NCBI GenBank assembly: GCA_021779005.1
Contig: JAJYBN010000079.1
Coordinates: 1-6,000 of the forward strand
Length of the DNA: 6,000 bases
Direction of reading: 5' to 3'
Origin: Pseudomonadota bacterium
GTDB lineage: Bacteria > Pseudomonadota > Gammaproteobacteria > Natronospirales > REEB76
Below, piece by piece: positions 1 through 6,000 of the stretch (positions are counted from its first letter, which is position 1; each line of letters starts with the position of its first letter). The notes under the pieces are model-generated. The model ran no database searches. It had not been told where the DNA came from and saw only the letters and a list, made by a program, of their open reading frames with translations. Both the position numbers and the translations under genes were made by a program.

Positions 1-302
1 CGATATTCTATTTTTCGGAGTTTGTGGAATTGAAACATGCGGAAAATATTGAAAAGGCTTTAGTGGATGCGGGGCTCAACCGGATGCGGGCGATCGCCTT
101 GACCACCCTGACCACCATTCTGGCGCTGCTGCCGCTGGCGCTGAATATCGGTCAGGGAGCCGCCATGCAGCAGCCACTGGCGGTGGCCATCATTGCTGGC
201 GAAGCGGTGCAATTACCTCTGGTGCTCATCGTAATGCCAGTGGTTTATTACCTGCTGATGCGCGGCTGGCAGAAGGGCCAACGGGTACAGGAGGCTGTCT
301 GA
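1..302 (+). CDS. RND efflux transporter, C-terminal fragment (5' end outside window)
   Basis: This is the tail of an inner-membrane, proton-driven RND pump (HAE/CzcA-like superfamily). The reading frame is open from base 3, giving 99 visible residues before the TGA at 300-302; the GTG at 24 is an internal codon, not a credible start, because family homology continues upstream of it. Visible in order are the end of a transmembrane helix (IFYFSEFVEL), a short cytoplasmic loop with the usual A-G-x-x-R-x-R-like pattern (residues 23-29), TM11 (about 30-50, with TTLTTILALLPLAL), the G-x-G-A-A-M-Q-Q-P-L-A turn (50-60), and TM12 (about 60-86) ending in the family's MPVVYYLL pattern. A glutamate (residue 67) sits in TM12 where a small residue is more usual. 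About 900 residues are missing, so substrate class cannot be assigned. The response regulator gene follows after 58 bases and may be co-transcribed. Confidence 0.9.
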   Translation, partial: IFYFSEFVELKHAENIEKALVDAGLNRMRAIALTTLTTILALLPLALNIGQGAAMQQPLAVAIIAGEAVQLPLVLIVMPVVYYLLMRGWQKGQRVQEAV

Positions 303-324
303 GTGATTCGTGGCAACGTATGAT
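295..324 (+). promoter_or_regulatory. Possible weak sigma-70 promoter upstream of the response regulator
   Basis: The hexamer TATGAT at 319-324 matches the -10 consensus at five of six bases. The best -35 candidate, CTGTCT at 295-300, is poor (three of six) with an 18-base spacer. A start near 331 would leave a leader of about 30 bases before the TTG at 361. The site begins at the last codons of the upstream RND gene. The alternative is plain read-through from the upstream pump gene, so this is only a candidate. Confidence 0.25.
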
Positions 325-347
325 GGAGTTATTTGAAACCTCGCTGC

Positions 348-351
348 AGGA
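348..351 (+). promoter_or_regulatory. Ribosome binding site supporting the TTG start at 361
   Basis: AGGA lies nine bases before the TTG at 361. This spacing, together with the fact that translation from TTG reproduces the exact family N-terminus (M-x-I-L-I-x-E-D-E), decides the start. No ATG or GTG in this frame gives a better fit. Confidence 0.6.
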
Positions 352-360
352 CGTCCGCTG

Positions 361-1032
361 TTGCATATACTGATCGCAGAAGACGAAGCCAAGACCATTG
401 CCTATCTGGTAAAAGGGTTGACTGAAAACGGCTTTACCGTGGATACGGCATCGGATGGGCGTATGGCATTGCGTCTCGCACAAGCACATGTCTATGACGC
501 GGTAGTGCTGGATGTGATGCTGCCGGTGCAGGACGGCTGGTCAGTGGTGCAAGCGTTGCGCGCCGCTGGCAGCCGCACTCCAGTGTTGTTTCTGACCGCG
601 CGCGACCGTGTCGAGGATCGGGTGCGCGGTCTGGAACTGGGCGGTGATGATTATCTGGTGAAACCATTTGCGTTTTCAGAATTACTGGCGCGCCTGCGTT
701 CACTGCTGCGTCGTGGATCTCAATTACAGCCTGAGATGCTGCGGGTGGCGGACTTGGTCATTGACCCGGTTCGGCACAGGGCAGAACGTGACGGACGTGT
801 GCTGCATCTCACGCCCAAGGAGTTCGCGTTGCTAGCGCTACTGGCTCAGAGTCCCGGGCGAGCGCTAACGCGTGTAGCTATTGCTGAAAGAGTCTGGGGT
901 ATTGATTTCGATACCCAGACCAACGTCGTGGATGTGGTGATACGGCGCTTGCGCGCCAAGGTGGATGCGCCATTCAAAAGTCCCTTGATTCATACCGTAC
1001 GCAGCATGGGCTATGTCCTTGAAAAGCGCTAA
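361..1032 (+). CDS. Heavy-metal-type response regulator, OmpR/PhoB family (CusR/CopR/IrlR-like)
   Basis: A cytoplasmic DNA-binding transcription factor activated by phosphorylation from the kinase encoded next. The 223 residues match the usual family length. The receiver domain (about 1-115) shows the acidic pair E7-D8, the phospho-acceptor D51 in VVLDVMLP, T79 in FLTAR, and K101 in DDYLVKPFAFSELLARLR; this last stretch is typical of the heavy-metal branch that includes CusR. The winged-helix Trans_reg_C domain (about 125-223) has LTPKEFALLALL, the recognition-helix region VVDVVIRRLRAKVD and the wing ending HTVRSMGYVLEKR. Start is TTG, preceded by AGGA. The gene overlaps the kinase gene by 20 bases, which suggests coupled translation. 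A dyad resembling the CusR box at 2461-2478 is its likely target (inference). Family assignment is firm; the metal specificity is not shown by the sequence. Confidence 0.95.
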   Translation: MHILIAEDEAKTIAYLVKGLTENGFTVDTASDGRMALRLAQAHVYDAVVLDVMLPVQDGWSVVQALRAAGSRTPVLFLTARDRVEDRVRGLELGGDDYLVKPFAFSELLARLRSLLRRGSQLQPEMLRVADLVIDPVRHRAERDGRVLHLTPKEFALLALLAQSPGRALTRVAIAERVWGIDFDTQTNVVDVVIRRLRAKVDAPFKSPLIHTVRSMGYVLEKR

Positions 1033-2485
1033 GCCGAACATCCACCCACCGCTGCGTTCCATCACTGCACGTCTGACATTATTTTATACCCTGGCTACAT
1101 TGATCGCGGTGGCTGCATTCACGGCGGTTCTCTATTGGAAAATGACAGCGAACTTTGACCTTGAACATCTGCATTTCCTGCGTGCAAAAGCCCAGGAATT
1201 TTTCGAGGATTACAAGGATGGAGGCAACCAACCCAGCGCCTTGTTGAGTGAAATCGACAAAGAAACAACCGGTACTGCCCTGCGGCAATATGAAGCGCGC
1301 GTGTTGGCTTTGCAGTCTGCCGTGCTTGGCGAGACCCCTGGGATGAGTATGTCTTTACCGTCACCGATATTTCCCATGCCGGTGGCGCCATCTGCTATCA
1401 ACCGCACTGCCACCCGCGACTGGTACACCGATGGGCATCACTATGTGCTGGTGGCATTCAATATACTTGCTTCGGGTCCTTCAGGAAGTACCTACACTGT
1501 ACAGCTTGCCTTGGACGTCTCACGTGACAATGCATTGCTGGCTGATTACAGGCGAGGTTTATTAATATTCTTGTTGTTGCTTTTGCCGGTGCTGCTGCTA
1601 GCAGGTCGCTTTGTAACAAAACGTGGATTGCGGCCGTTGGAACGCATCACTCGAGCTGCAAATGTTGTGACCCCAGCGAATCTTGCCGATCGCATACCGC
1701 TTGATCCACCCTGGCCCCCAGAATTGGAAAAGCTGGTGGAGGTGTTCAATGAAATGATGGAACGTCTGGATGAGGGTTTCACACGTCTCGCACGTTTCTC
1801 CGCGGACCTCGCCCATGAACTGCGCAATCCCCTCAATAACCTCATGGGAGAGCTGGAGGTTTGCCTGACACATGAGCGCAGTGCCGCTGATTACCGCGCA
1901 ACCCTGATTTCAGGTCTGGAAGAATGCCGGCGGCTGGCGACACTCATCGAGAACCTGCTGTTCATCGCCCGCGCGGAAAACGCGGAAAAATCCGTGAGTA
2001 CCGAACGCTTTGATACGCGTGAGGCCTGTGAACATGTACTAGACTATCATGCAGCTTACGCTGCCGAACGTGGTGTGCGCCTGGTGTGCCAAGGGGGTGC
2101 CTGGCTCAATGCAGACCCGCTGCTGTTCCGTCAGGCGCTCGGCAATCTGCTTGCCAACGCCATCCGGTACTCGCCACCCGACAGCGAGGTCCGCGTGCTG
2201 GTGCGTGCGTTTGCCGGCGGTGGCGTTGAGATCGAAGTGCGCGATCAGGGCGAGGGCATAGCGCCGGAACACCTGCCGTTTGTATTCGACCGCTTCTATC
2301 AGGCTGACCCGGCACGCGTGCGGCGCGGCCAGGGCACAGGACTGGGGCTCGCCATCGTGCGTTCCATTATGGAATTGCACGGCGGTGAGGCGAGTCTCGA
2401 TAGCCGGCCGGGCGAGGGTAGCGTGGCGCGCCTGCGTTTCCCGGGTGGGATAGCGGCAATGATGACGGAACTGTCATCTGACTGA
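1013..2485 (+). CDS. Heavy-metal-type sensor histidine kinase (CusS/IrlS-like)
   Basis: An inner-membrane sensor kinase, 490 residues, close to CusS in length and layout. TM1 is at about 21-42, a periplasmic sensor region at about 43-180, TM2 at about 181-200, then a HAMP linker (about 200-255). The dimerisation/phosphotransfer domain has H268 in the H-box RFSADLAHELRNPLNNL. The ATPase domain has the N-box (GNLLANAIRYSP, N382), G1 box DQGEG (411-415), F-box FDRFYQ (425-430) and G2 box GQGTGLGL (439-446). All catalytic elements are intact. The sensor region carries H52, H54, H142, H143 and a short Met-containing stretch (M111, M113, M122), possible soft-metal ligands (inference). ATG at 1013 is chosen because it precedes TM1 and the next ATG (residue 44) would remove it; no clear Shine-Dalgarno is present, consistent with coupling to the overlapping regulator gene. 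The 3' end overlaps a probable operator for the downstream pump. Confidence 0.94.
   Translation: MSLKSAKPNIHPPLRSITARLTLFYTLATLIAVAAFTAVLYWKMTANFDLEHLHFLRAKAQEFFEDYKDGGNQPSALLSEIDKETTGTALRQYEARVLALQSAVLGETPGMSMSLPSPIFPMPVAPSAINRTATRDWYTDGHHYVLVAFNILASGPSGSTYTVQLALDVSRDNALLADYRRGLLIFLLLLLPVLLLAGRFVTKRGLRPLERITRAANVVTPANLADRIPLDPPWPPELEKLVEVFNEMMERLDEGFTRLARFSADLAHELRNPLNNLMGELEVCLTHERSAADYRATLISGLEECRRLATLIENLLFIARAENAEKSVSTERFDTREACEHVLDYHAAYAAERGVRLVCQGGAWLNADPLLFRQALGNLLANAIRYSPPDSEVRVLVRAFAGGGVEIEVRDQGEGIAPEHLPFVFDRFYQADPARVRRGQGTGLGLAIVRSIMELHGGEASLDSRPGEGSVARLRFPGGIAAMMTELSSD
2461..2478 (+). promoter_or_regulatory. Probable operator resembling the CusR/CopR copper box
   Basis: GATGAC-GGAACT-GTCATC is an inverted repeat with perfect six-base arms and a six-base spacer. 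Compared with the E. coli CusR box core ATGACAA-NN-TTGTCAT, the bases at 2462-2477 keep the same total length and match 11 of the 14 defined positions. It lies inside the last codons of the kinase gene and 44 bases before the ATG of the outer-membrane factor, where an activator of the pump operon would be expected. The matching regulator family is encoded immediately upstream. Binding is inferred, not shown. No convincing -35 element accompanies it, which would fit an activator-dependent promoter. Confidence 0.55.
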
Positions 2486-2522
2486 GCGGCATTTGTCATG
2501 ATGCAAACCGTAGACTGTCAGT

Positions 2523-3878
2523 ATGCGGGGCGCGAATGTTTCATTATTGCTGCTAATAATAACGGCGCTAGTCGGATGTGAAACTTACACGCCGTTGCCG
2601 CTGCCGGTGCGGCCAGACCTTGCTTCAAGCACCACGACACTGAGTGTTCCGGTTACAGCTTTCGACACACCTGGAATTCATGTCACCCGTATCAATCTTG
2701 CCCAGCCGCTGGACGCCTCAGCGGTGGCGGCGCTTGCAGTGCTCAATAATCCGGCGCTGATCGCGACGCGCGCGCAACACGGGGTGGCGGCGGCGCAGAG
2801 TTATGCGGCGGGGTTGCTGCCATGGCCGCAGATTATGTTGGGTGCGAGCCGCCCGAGTCCCGCCAGTGTCGGGCTGCACAATGGGTGGTCGCTAGCTCTT
2901 GGCGAGGATTTTGCAGCTTTGCTGCAGCACGCCGATGCGGAAGCAGCCGCGCATGCCGATGAGACGCGCGTGCGCCTCGACATGGTGTGGGATGAATGGC
3001 AGGTGGCGCAGCAGGCGCGGCTGCTGTACGCCGCGATCGAGGACGATGCAGCCCAGCTCAAGGCGCTACATCCGTTACTTGACCTGTATGCCGAACGCGC
3101 CCGTTCCAGCAGAACCGCTGCCATCGCCGGCACACTGCCGCGGGCTACCGTAACCGCGGCGGAGGCGGCCTATAGCGTGCTGTTGGCGCACGCTGACTCC
3201 CTCCAGACGCAACGTGAAAAAAACCTGGCCGCACTCACCGGCCTGCTGGGGCTAGCACCGCATACCACACTTAGGCTGGCGCTCAACGATCATCCAAACG
3301 CGGTGGATACAGCAGCTTTGCGCGTTGCGCTCGCTGCTTTGCCCAACCGGCGCCCTGACCTCATGGCGTTCGCCGCCGGCTACCGCAGCGCTGATGCGCG
3401 TCTACGGCAGGCGGTGCTGGCACAGTTTCCGCTGATCGGCGTGTCGTTGAACCGTAAACGCGACACCGAGGGCGTTATGAGCAATGGCTTATCGCTGACA
3501 CTCAATCTGCCGTTCCTGAATGGAACCAGAGGCCAGATCGCCGTGGCGCGTGCGACGCGCCGCTTTCTGCGGGCTGCGTACCAAGCGCGTCTCGACTCGG
3601 CCGTGATCGAAGTCTCCGCGCTCGGCGATGAAGTTCAGCGCTTAAGCGCGTCACTCGCGCGCGTACAGCGTGCGGCACAGGCGCTTTCGTCATTCAATGA
3701 CGCGGTGCCGGGTACAGTGCCCTTTGATGCGCTGGAGGCCTATGCGACGCAGCGCATGCAGATGGCCGATGCGATCGAGAGACTGCGTCATGCGCTGGAT
3801 GAAACCAGCATTGCCCTCGAGACCTTATTAGGCATGCCCATCGGCAGTGGGCACAATCTTCAGGCGACACCCACATGA
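2523..3878 (+). CDS. Outer-membrane efflux channel lipoprotein (TolC/CusC-like OEP family)
   Basis: Outer-membrane exit duct of a tripartite RND pump, 451 residues, within the normal range. Residues 1-18 form a lipoprotein signal peptide ending in the lipobox L16-V17-G18-C19, so C19 should be lipidated; E20 at +2 fits outer-membrane sorting. The body shows the two OEP repeats: the first starts near 66 (ALAVLNNPALIATRAQ) with long helices to about 240; the second follows LPNRRPDLMAF (273-283), a hallmark of the family, with QFPLIGVSL (301-309), the strand/turn NLPFLNGTRGQIAVARA (328-344) and a terminal helix ending in LETLLGMP. An in-frame TAG at 2511-2513 excludes starts upstream of the ATG at 2523. 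No Shine-Dalgarno is recognisable before it. The 3' end overlaps the adaptor gene by ATGA. First gene of the pump operon; the substrate is not defined by this subunit. Confidence 0.93.
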   Translation: MRGANVSLLLLIITALVGCETYTPLPLPVRPDLASSTTTLSVPVTAFDTPGIHVTRINLAQPLDASAVAALAVLNNPALIATRAQHGVAAAQSYAAGLLPWPQIMLGASRPSPASVGLHNGWSLALGEDFAALLQHADAEAAAHADETRVRLDMVWDEWQVAQQARLLYAAIEDDAAQLKALHPLLDLYAERARSSRTAAIAGTLPRATVTAAEAAYSVLLAHADSLQTQREKNLAALTGLLGLAPHTTLRLALNDHPNAVDTAALRVALAALPNRRPDLMAFAAGYRSADARLRQAVLAQFPLIGVSLNRKRDTEGVMSNGLSLTLNLPFLNGTRGQIAVARATRRFLRAAYQARLDSAVIEVSALGDEVQRLSASLARVQRAAQALSSFNDAVPGTVPFDALEAYATQRMQMADAIERLRHALDETSIALETLLGMPIGSGHNLQATPT

Positions 3879-4867
3879 ACATCATCAAATTATGCTCAGG
3901 TATAAGCGTGCTGCTTGTCATGGGGTTGCCCGGCGCATATGCCGCGAGCAGCACCGGCACAGTGGCGGTTGAGCTGCGGCCATTTAAGCTGGAATACCAG
4001 GCCTATGCGCACGTCGAGCCTCGCAACATCCTGCCAATACGCGCGGCAGCCACCGGCGAAGTATCGACGTTAACGGCGGTACCGGGACTACATGTTGGGA
4101 AAGGCGAGTTGCTTGCCAGACTCGCCGGTCCCGAATACGACGCTGAAGTGGCGGCGGCTCGTGCACGTTGGCAAGCAGCCCAGGTGGCACTAAGTACTAC
4201 CCGGCACAATTATCCAGATTTCAGCACTGTCCAGGACCTGGCTAGTGCCGATGCTGTATATAAGGAGGCGCATGCGGCGCTCACGCGTATCCGGGCCGCC
4301 GGTAAAGTACGCGCTCCTGTCCCCGGTACCGTGCTGACACTGAATATGTCAACCGGAGAACGGGTGAGTCCGGGCACCACGCTGCTGCGTTTGCTGCCGG
4401 ATAACGGTGTGTGGCTGCGCGCCAGCCTTTACGGTGCGGATACCAGTCGCATACATGCCGGCATGCGCGGGCGGTTTTATCCCCAGGATGGTACCGCAGC
4501 GATTCCGGTGAGGGTACATGCTGTAGTCCCGCCGCAGACGGTGGGCGGAGGTGTAAGCATCGCCTGCGTGGCAGACACGACCGCGATCTGGCAGGACGGC
4601 GAGGCCGGCACGTTGGTCATCGCGGCAAGTCCGGTCCAGCAGCTGCCGGCAGTGCCGAATGCCGCACTGGTGATGGATCAGGGCAAATGGTGGGTGTTGT
4701 TATCGGACACGCATGGTCTGCACCGCCAGCCGGTGGAGATTGGTCCGAGTGTTGGGGAATGGACCTTCATCCGTCATGGCGTGCAGGCCGATGAGCGGGT
4801 AGTGGCGGTTAATGCCTATCTGCTGTTTCACGCGGATATCAGCCGGCATTATTCACCACCGGATTAA
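3875..4867 (+). CDS. RND pump periplasmic adaptor (membrane fusion protein, HlyD/CusB-like)
   Basis: Periplasmic subunit linking the inner-membrane pump to the outer-membrane channel. It is 330 residues, shorter than CusB (about 400). Residues 1-23 are a Sec signal peptide with likely cleavage after A-Y-A (21-23). The two lipoyl/barrel-sandwich halves are at about 52-84 (AAATGEVSTL to GELLARLAGPEY) and 144-173 (VRAPVPGTVL to TTLLRLLPDNG), separated by a short alpha-hairpin (about 86-142). A beta-barrel (about 175-250) and membrane-proximal domain (about 255-315, including LPAVPNAALV and ERVVAVNAYLL) complete it. The mature N-terminus has no methionines, so the three-Met Cu(I)/Ag(I) site of CusB is absent. 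The start at ATG 3875 overlaps the previous stop by four bases, with a weak CAGG ten bases upstream, indicating translational coupling. The pump gene follows after two bases. Confidence 0.9.
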   Translation: MNIIKLCSGISVLLVMGLPGAYAASSTGTVAVELRPFKLEYQAYAHVEPRNILPIRAAATGEVSTLTAVPGLHVGKGELLARLAGPEYDAEVAAARARWQAAQVALSTTRHNYPDFSTVQDLASADAVYKEAHAALTRIRAAGKVRAPVPGTVLTLNMSTGERVSPGTTLLRLLPDNGVWLRASLYGADTSRIHAGMRGRFYPQDGTAAIPVRVHAVVPPQTVGGGVSIACVADTTAIWQDGEAGTLVIAASPVQQLPAVPNAALVMDQGKWWVLLSDTHGLHRQPVEIGPSVGEWTFIRHGVQADERVVAVNAYLLFHADISRHYSPPD

Positions 4868-4869
4868 GA

Positions 4870-6000
4870 ATGCCGACCACCACATTTCCGCACAGCCTGC
4901 TGCATCGGCCGCTGCTCTGGCTGCTGCTCTACAGCAGCATGTGTGCTTATGGGTTGTTTGCCCTGTGGCGGATTCCGGTGGAAGTGCTGCCGGCGTTTGA
5001 CTATCCGCAGATCAGCATCATCGTCCATTATCCCGGTGCCACCGCCGAGGAATTGGAAACGCTGGTGACTCGGCCTCTGGAGGGGCAATTGCTCAGCCTC
5101 CAGGACCTGGACAACCTGCGCTCGGTGATGCGCAGCGGCAGTCTCAGCATTACAGCGCGCTTCCGCCAGCATACCGCTGCCACATCAGATCTTCAGGCGG
5201 TATACGGCGCCCTGGCCCGGGCCCAGAGCGAATTGCCGGCGGGCGTACGGCCTTATGCAGAAGTCATGGGTAATGCCATCAATGAAGTCGCGGATTACGC
5301 TACGCGCATCCCGGCTGGCGTTTCCTCTGCAACAGTGCTGAGTGCCGTGCGCTCCAACATTGAACCTGCGCTGCGCGCCCTTCCAGGCGTGCAGCGCATT
5401 GAAGTATTCGGTAGCGGTAACGCCTCATTATGGGTACAGCCGGACCTGATTGCGCTGCAACACTACGGCGTGTCGGCAGCGGATATCGCCAGTGCGATCA
5501 GGGCGCAGGTTGCGCTCGGACCCAGCGGCTACCTGAGCCTGGGACATCAGGATGTGCTGCTGGAAACGCGCAATCTGCCGGAAACTGTCCGGGCGCTGGA
5601 TGCTGTGCGGGTACCTGCCGGCAACGGTCGGGTGCCCTTGCATGACCTTGCTCGTGTGGTGCGATCACCACAACCGACGCATTCTGCCGAGCTTCTGAAC
5701 GGGCAGCCCAGTGTGGCGCTTATCGTCTTCAAGCAACCCGGGGCGTCCACTGTGCCGGTGGTGCGTGAAGTACAGAAAAGTCTGCAGGCTCTCGCCCTGC
5801 AACTTCCCGCCGGGGTGACGTGGGTGCCTATCTACAGTCAGGCACATCTGGTGAGTCTCATCGGTCATGACCTAGGCTGGAATCTGCTGGTGGGTGGGCT
5901 GCTCGCCATCGGCATGCTGTTCTGGATCCTCGGCCTGCACCGCAGCGTGTGGGTGTTGGCAGTCAGCATCCCGCTGGCTCTACTGCTCGGTATCGGCGCG
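4870..6000 (+). CDS. RND efflux transporter, N-terminal part (3' end outside window)
   Basis: Inner-membrane proton/substrate antiporter of the tripartite pump; 377 codons are visible and the frame is open at the window edge (full proteins are about 1000-1050 residues). TM1 is at about 13-34. It is followed by the family landmarks LPAFDYPQISIIVHYPGATAEE (split here as LPAFDYPQ 40-47 and YPGATAEE 54-61), VTRPLEGQL (66-74) and RSVMRSGS (84-91), the first porter subdomains. The segment ALPGVQRIEVFG (170-181) and the docking-region stretch to about 300 follow. TM2 (about 338-355) and TM3 (about 360-377, with SIPLALLLGIG) end the visible part. ATG at 4870 lies two bases after the adaptor stop; the ribosome site is weak, so coupling is likely. 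The proton-relay TM4 and any methionine or acidic substrate residues lie beyond the edge, so metal versus organic export cannot be decided. Confidence 0.93.
   Translation, partial: MPTTTFPHSLLHRPLLWLLLYSSMCAYGLFALWRIPVEVLPAFDYPQISIIVHYPGATAEELETLVTRPLEGQLLSLQDLDNLRSVMRSGSLSITARFRQHTAATSDLQAVYGALARAQSELPAGVRPYAEVMGNAINEVADYATRIPAGVSSATVLSAVRSNIEPALRALPGVQRIEVFGSGNASLWVQPDLIALQHYGVSAADIASAIRAQVALGPSGYLSLGHQDVLLETRNLPETVRALDAVRVPAGNGRVPLHDLARVVRSPQPTHSAELLNGQPSVALIVFKQPGASTVPVVREVQKSLQALALQLPAGVTWVPIYSQAHLVSLIGHDLGWNLLVGGLLAIGMLFWILGLHRSVWVLAVSIPLALLLGIGA

Noticed and set aside
101..118. Tandem ACC-rich repeat (gaccaccctgaccacc) in the upstream RND gene.
   Set aside because: It encodes the conserved TTLTT segment of TM11, so codon repetition of a normal motif explains it.
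349..356. Perfect palindrome GGACGTCC between the upstream RND gene and the regulator gene, considered as a terminator or operator.
   Set aside because: Only eight bases with no loop and no following T-run, so not a terminator; it overlaps the ribosome-site region and has no match to the CusR-like motif.
320..373. Short 17-codon open frame starting ATGATG, overlapping the regulator start; a possible leader peptide.
   Set aside because: No ribosome binding site, no recognisable attenuator hairpin, and it overlaps the regulator start; chance is the simplest explanation.
1546..1845. 99-codon open frame on the minus strand inside the kinase gene.
   Set aside because: Low-complexity Ser/Arg/Lys composition, no family resemblance, and it lies fully within a well-supported gene with intact motifs.
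2492..2507. TTTGTCATGATGCAAA as a second palindromic operator.
   Set aside because: Only the outer TTTG/CAAA bases pair; the inner eight bases do not, so it is not a true dyad. The TGTCA inside it is reported only as a phased half-site.
4411..4794. 127-codon open frame on the plus strand inside the adaptor gene, in another frame.
   Set aside because: Arg/Gly/His-rich shadow typical of a GC-rich gene; the adaptor frame carries the recognisable domains throughout.
4812..5000. Open frame bridging the adaptor-pump junction, considered as a small accessory gene or a sign of frameshift.
   Set aside because: It is in a different frame from both genes, shows no known fold, and both flanking genes are intact at the junction.

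Overview
The window is a densely coded stretch from a Gram-negative bacterium. All six recognisable genes lie on the + strand. Together they form a heavy-metal-type two-component system flanked by parts of two RND efflux pumps. The outer-membrane lipoprotein channel, periplasmic adaptor and inner-membrane RND pump show a double-membrane cell. The moderately high GC content and the CusR/CusS-like protein families fit a beta- or gammaproteobacterium, but the genus cannot be told from the sequence.

Layout: (1) bases 1-302 are the last 99 codons of one RND transporter, cut by the window edge. (2) A 58-base gap holds a possible weak promoter and a ribosome binding site. (3) Bases 361-1032 encode an OmpR/PhoB-type response regulator with a TTG start. 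(4) Bases 1013-2485 encode a CusS-like sensor histidine kinase that overlaps the regulator gene by 20 bases. (5) Bases 2523-3878 encode a TolC/CusC-like outer-membrane factor with a lipoprotein signal. (6) Bases 3875-4867 encode a short membrane-fusion (adaptor) protein, joined to the previous gene by an ATGA overlap. (7) Bases 4870-6000 hold the first 377 codons of a second RND transporter, cut by the right edge. No RNA gene, insertion sequence, CRISPR array or clear terminator was seen, and no gap exceeds 60 bases.

Likely working model (inference): the kinase senses a periplasmic signal, probably a metal ion, and phosphorylates the regulator. The regulator then activates the downstream tripartite pump operon (outer-membrane factor, adaptor, RND pump). 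The most useful regulatory clue is an inverted repeat at 2461-2478, overlapping the end of the kinase gene just upstream of the pump operon. Its spacing and half-sites closely resemble the known CusR/CopR copper box. The exported substrate is not fixed by what is visible: the adaptor lacks the N-terminal methionines of CusB, and the substrate-path residues of the second pump lie mostly outside the window. The parts are known families; the arrangement and operator are the points worth checking.
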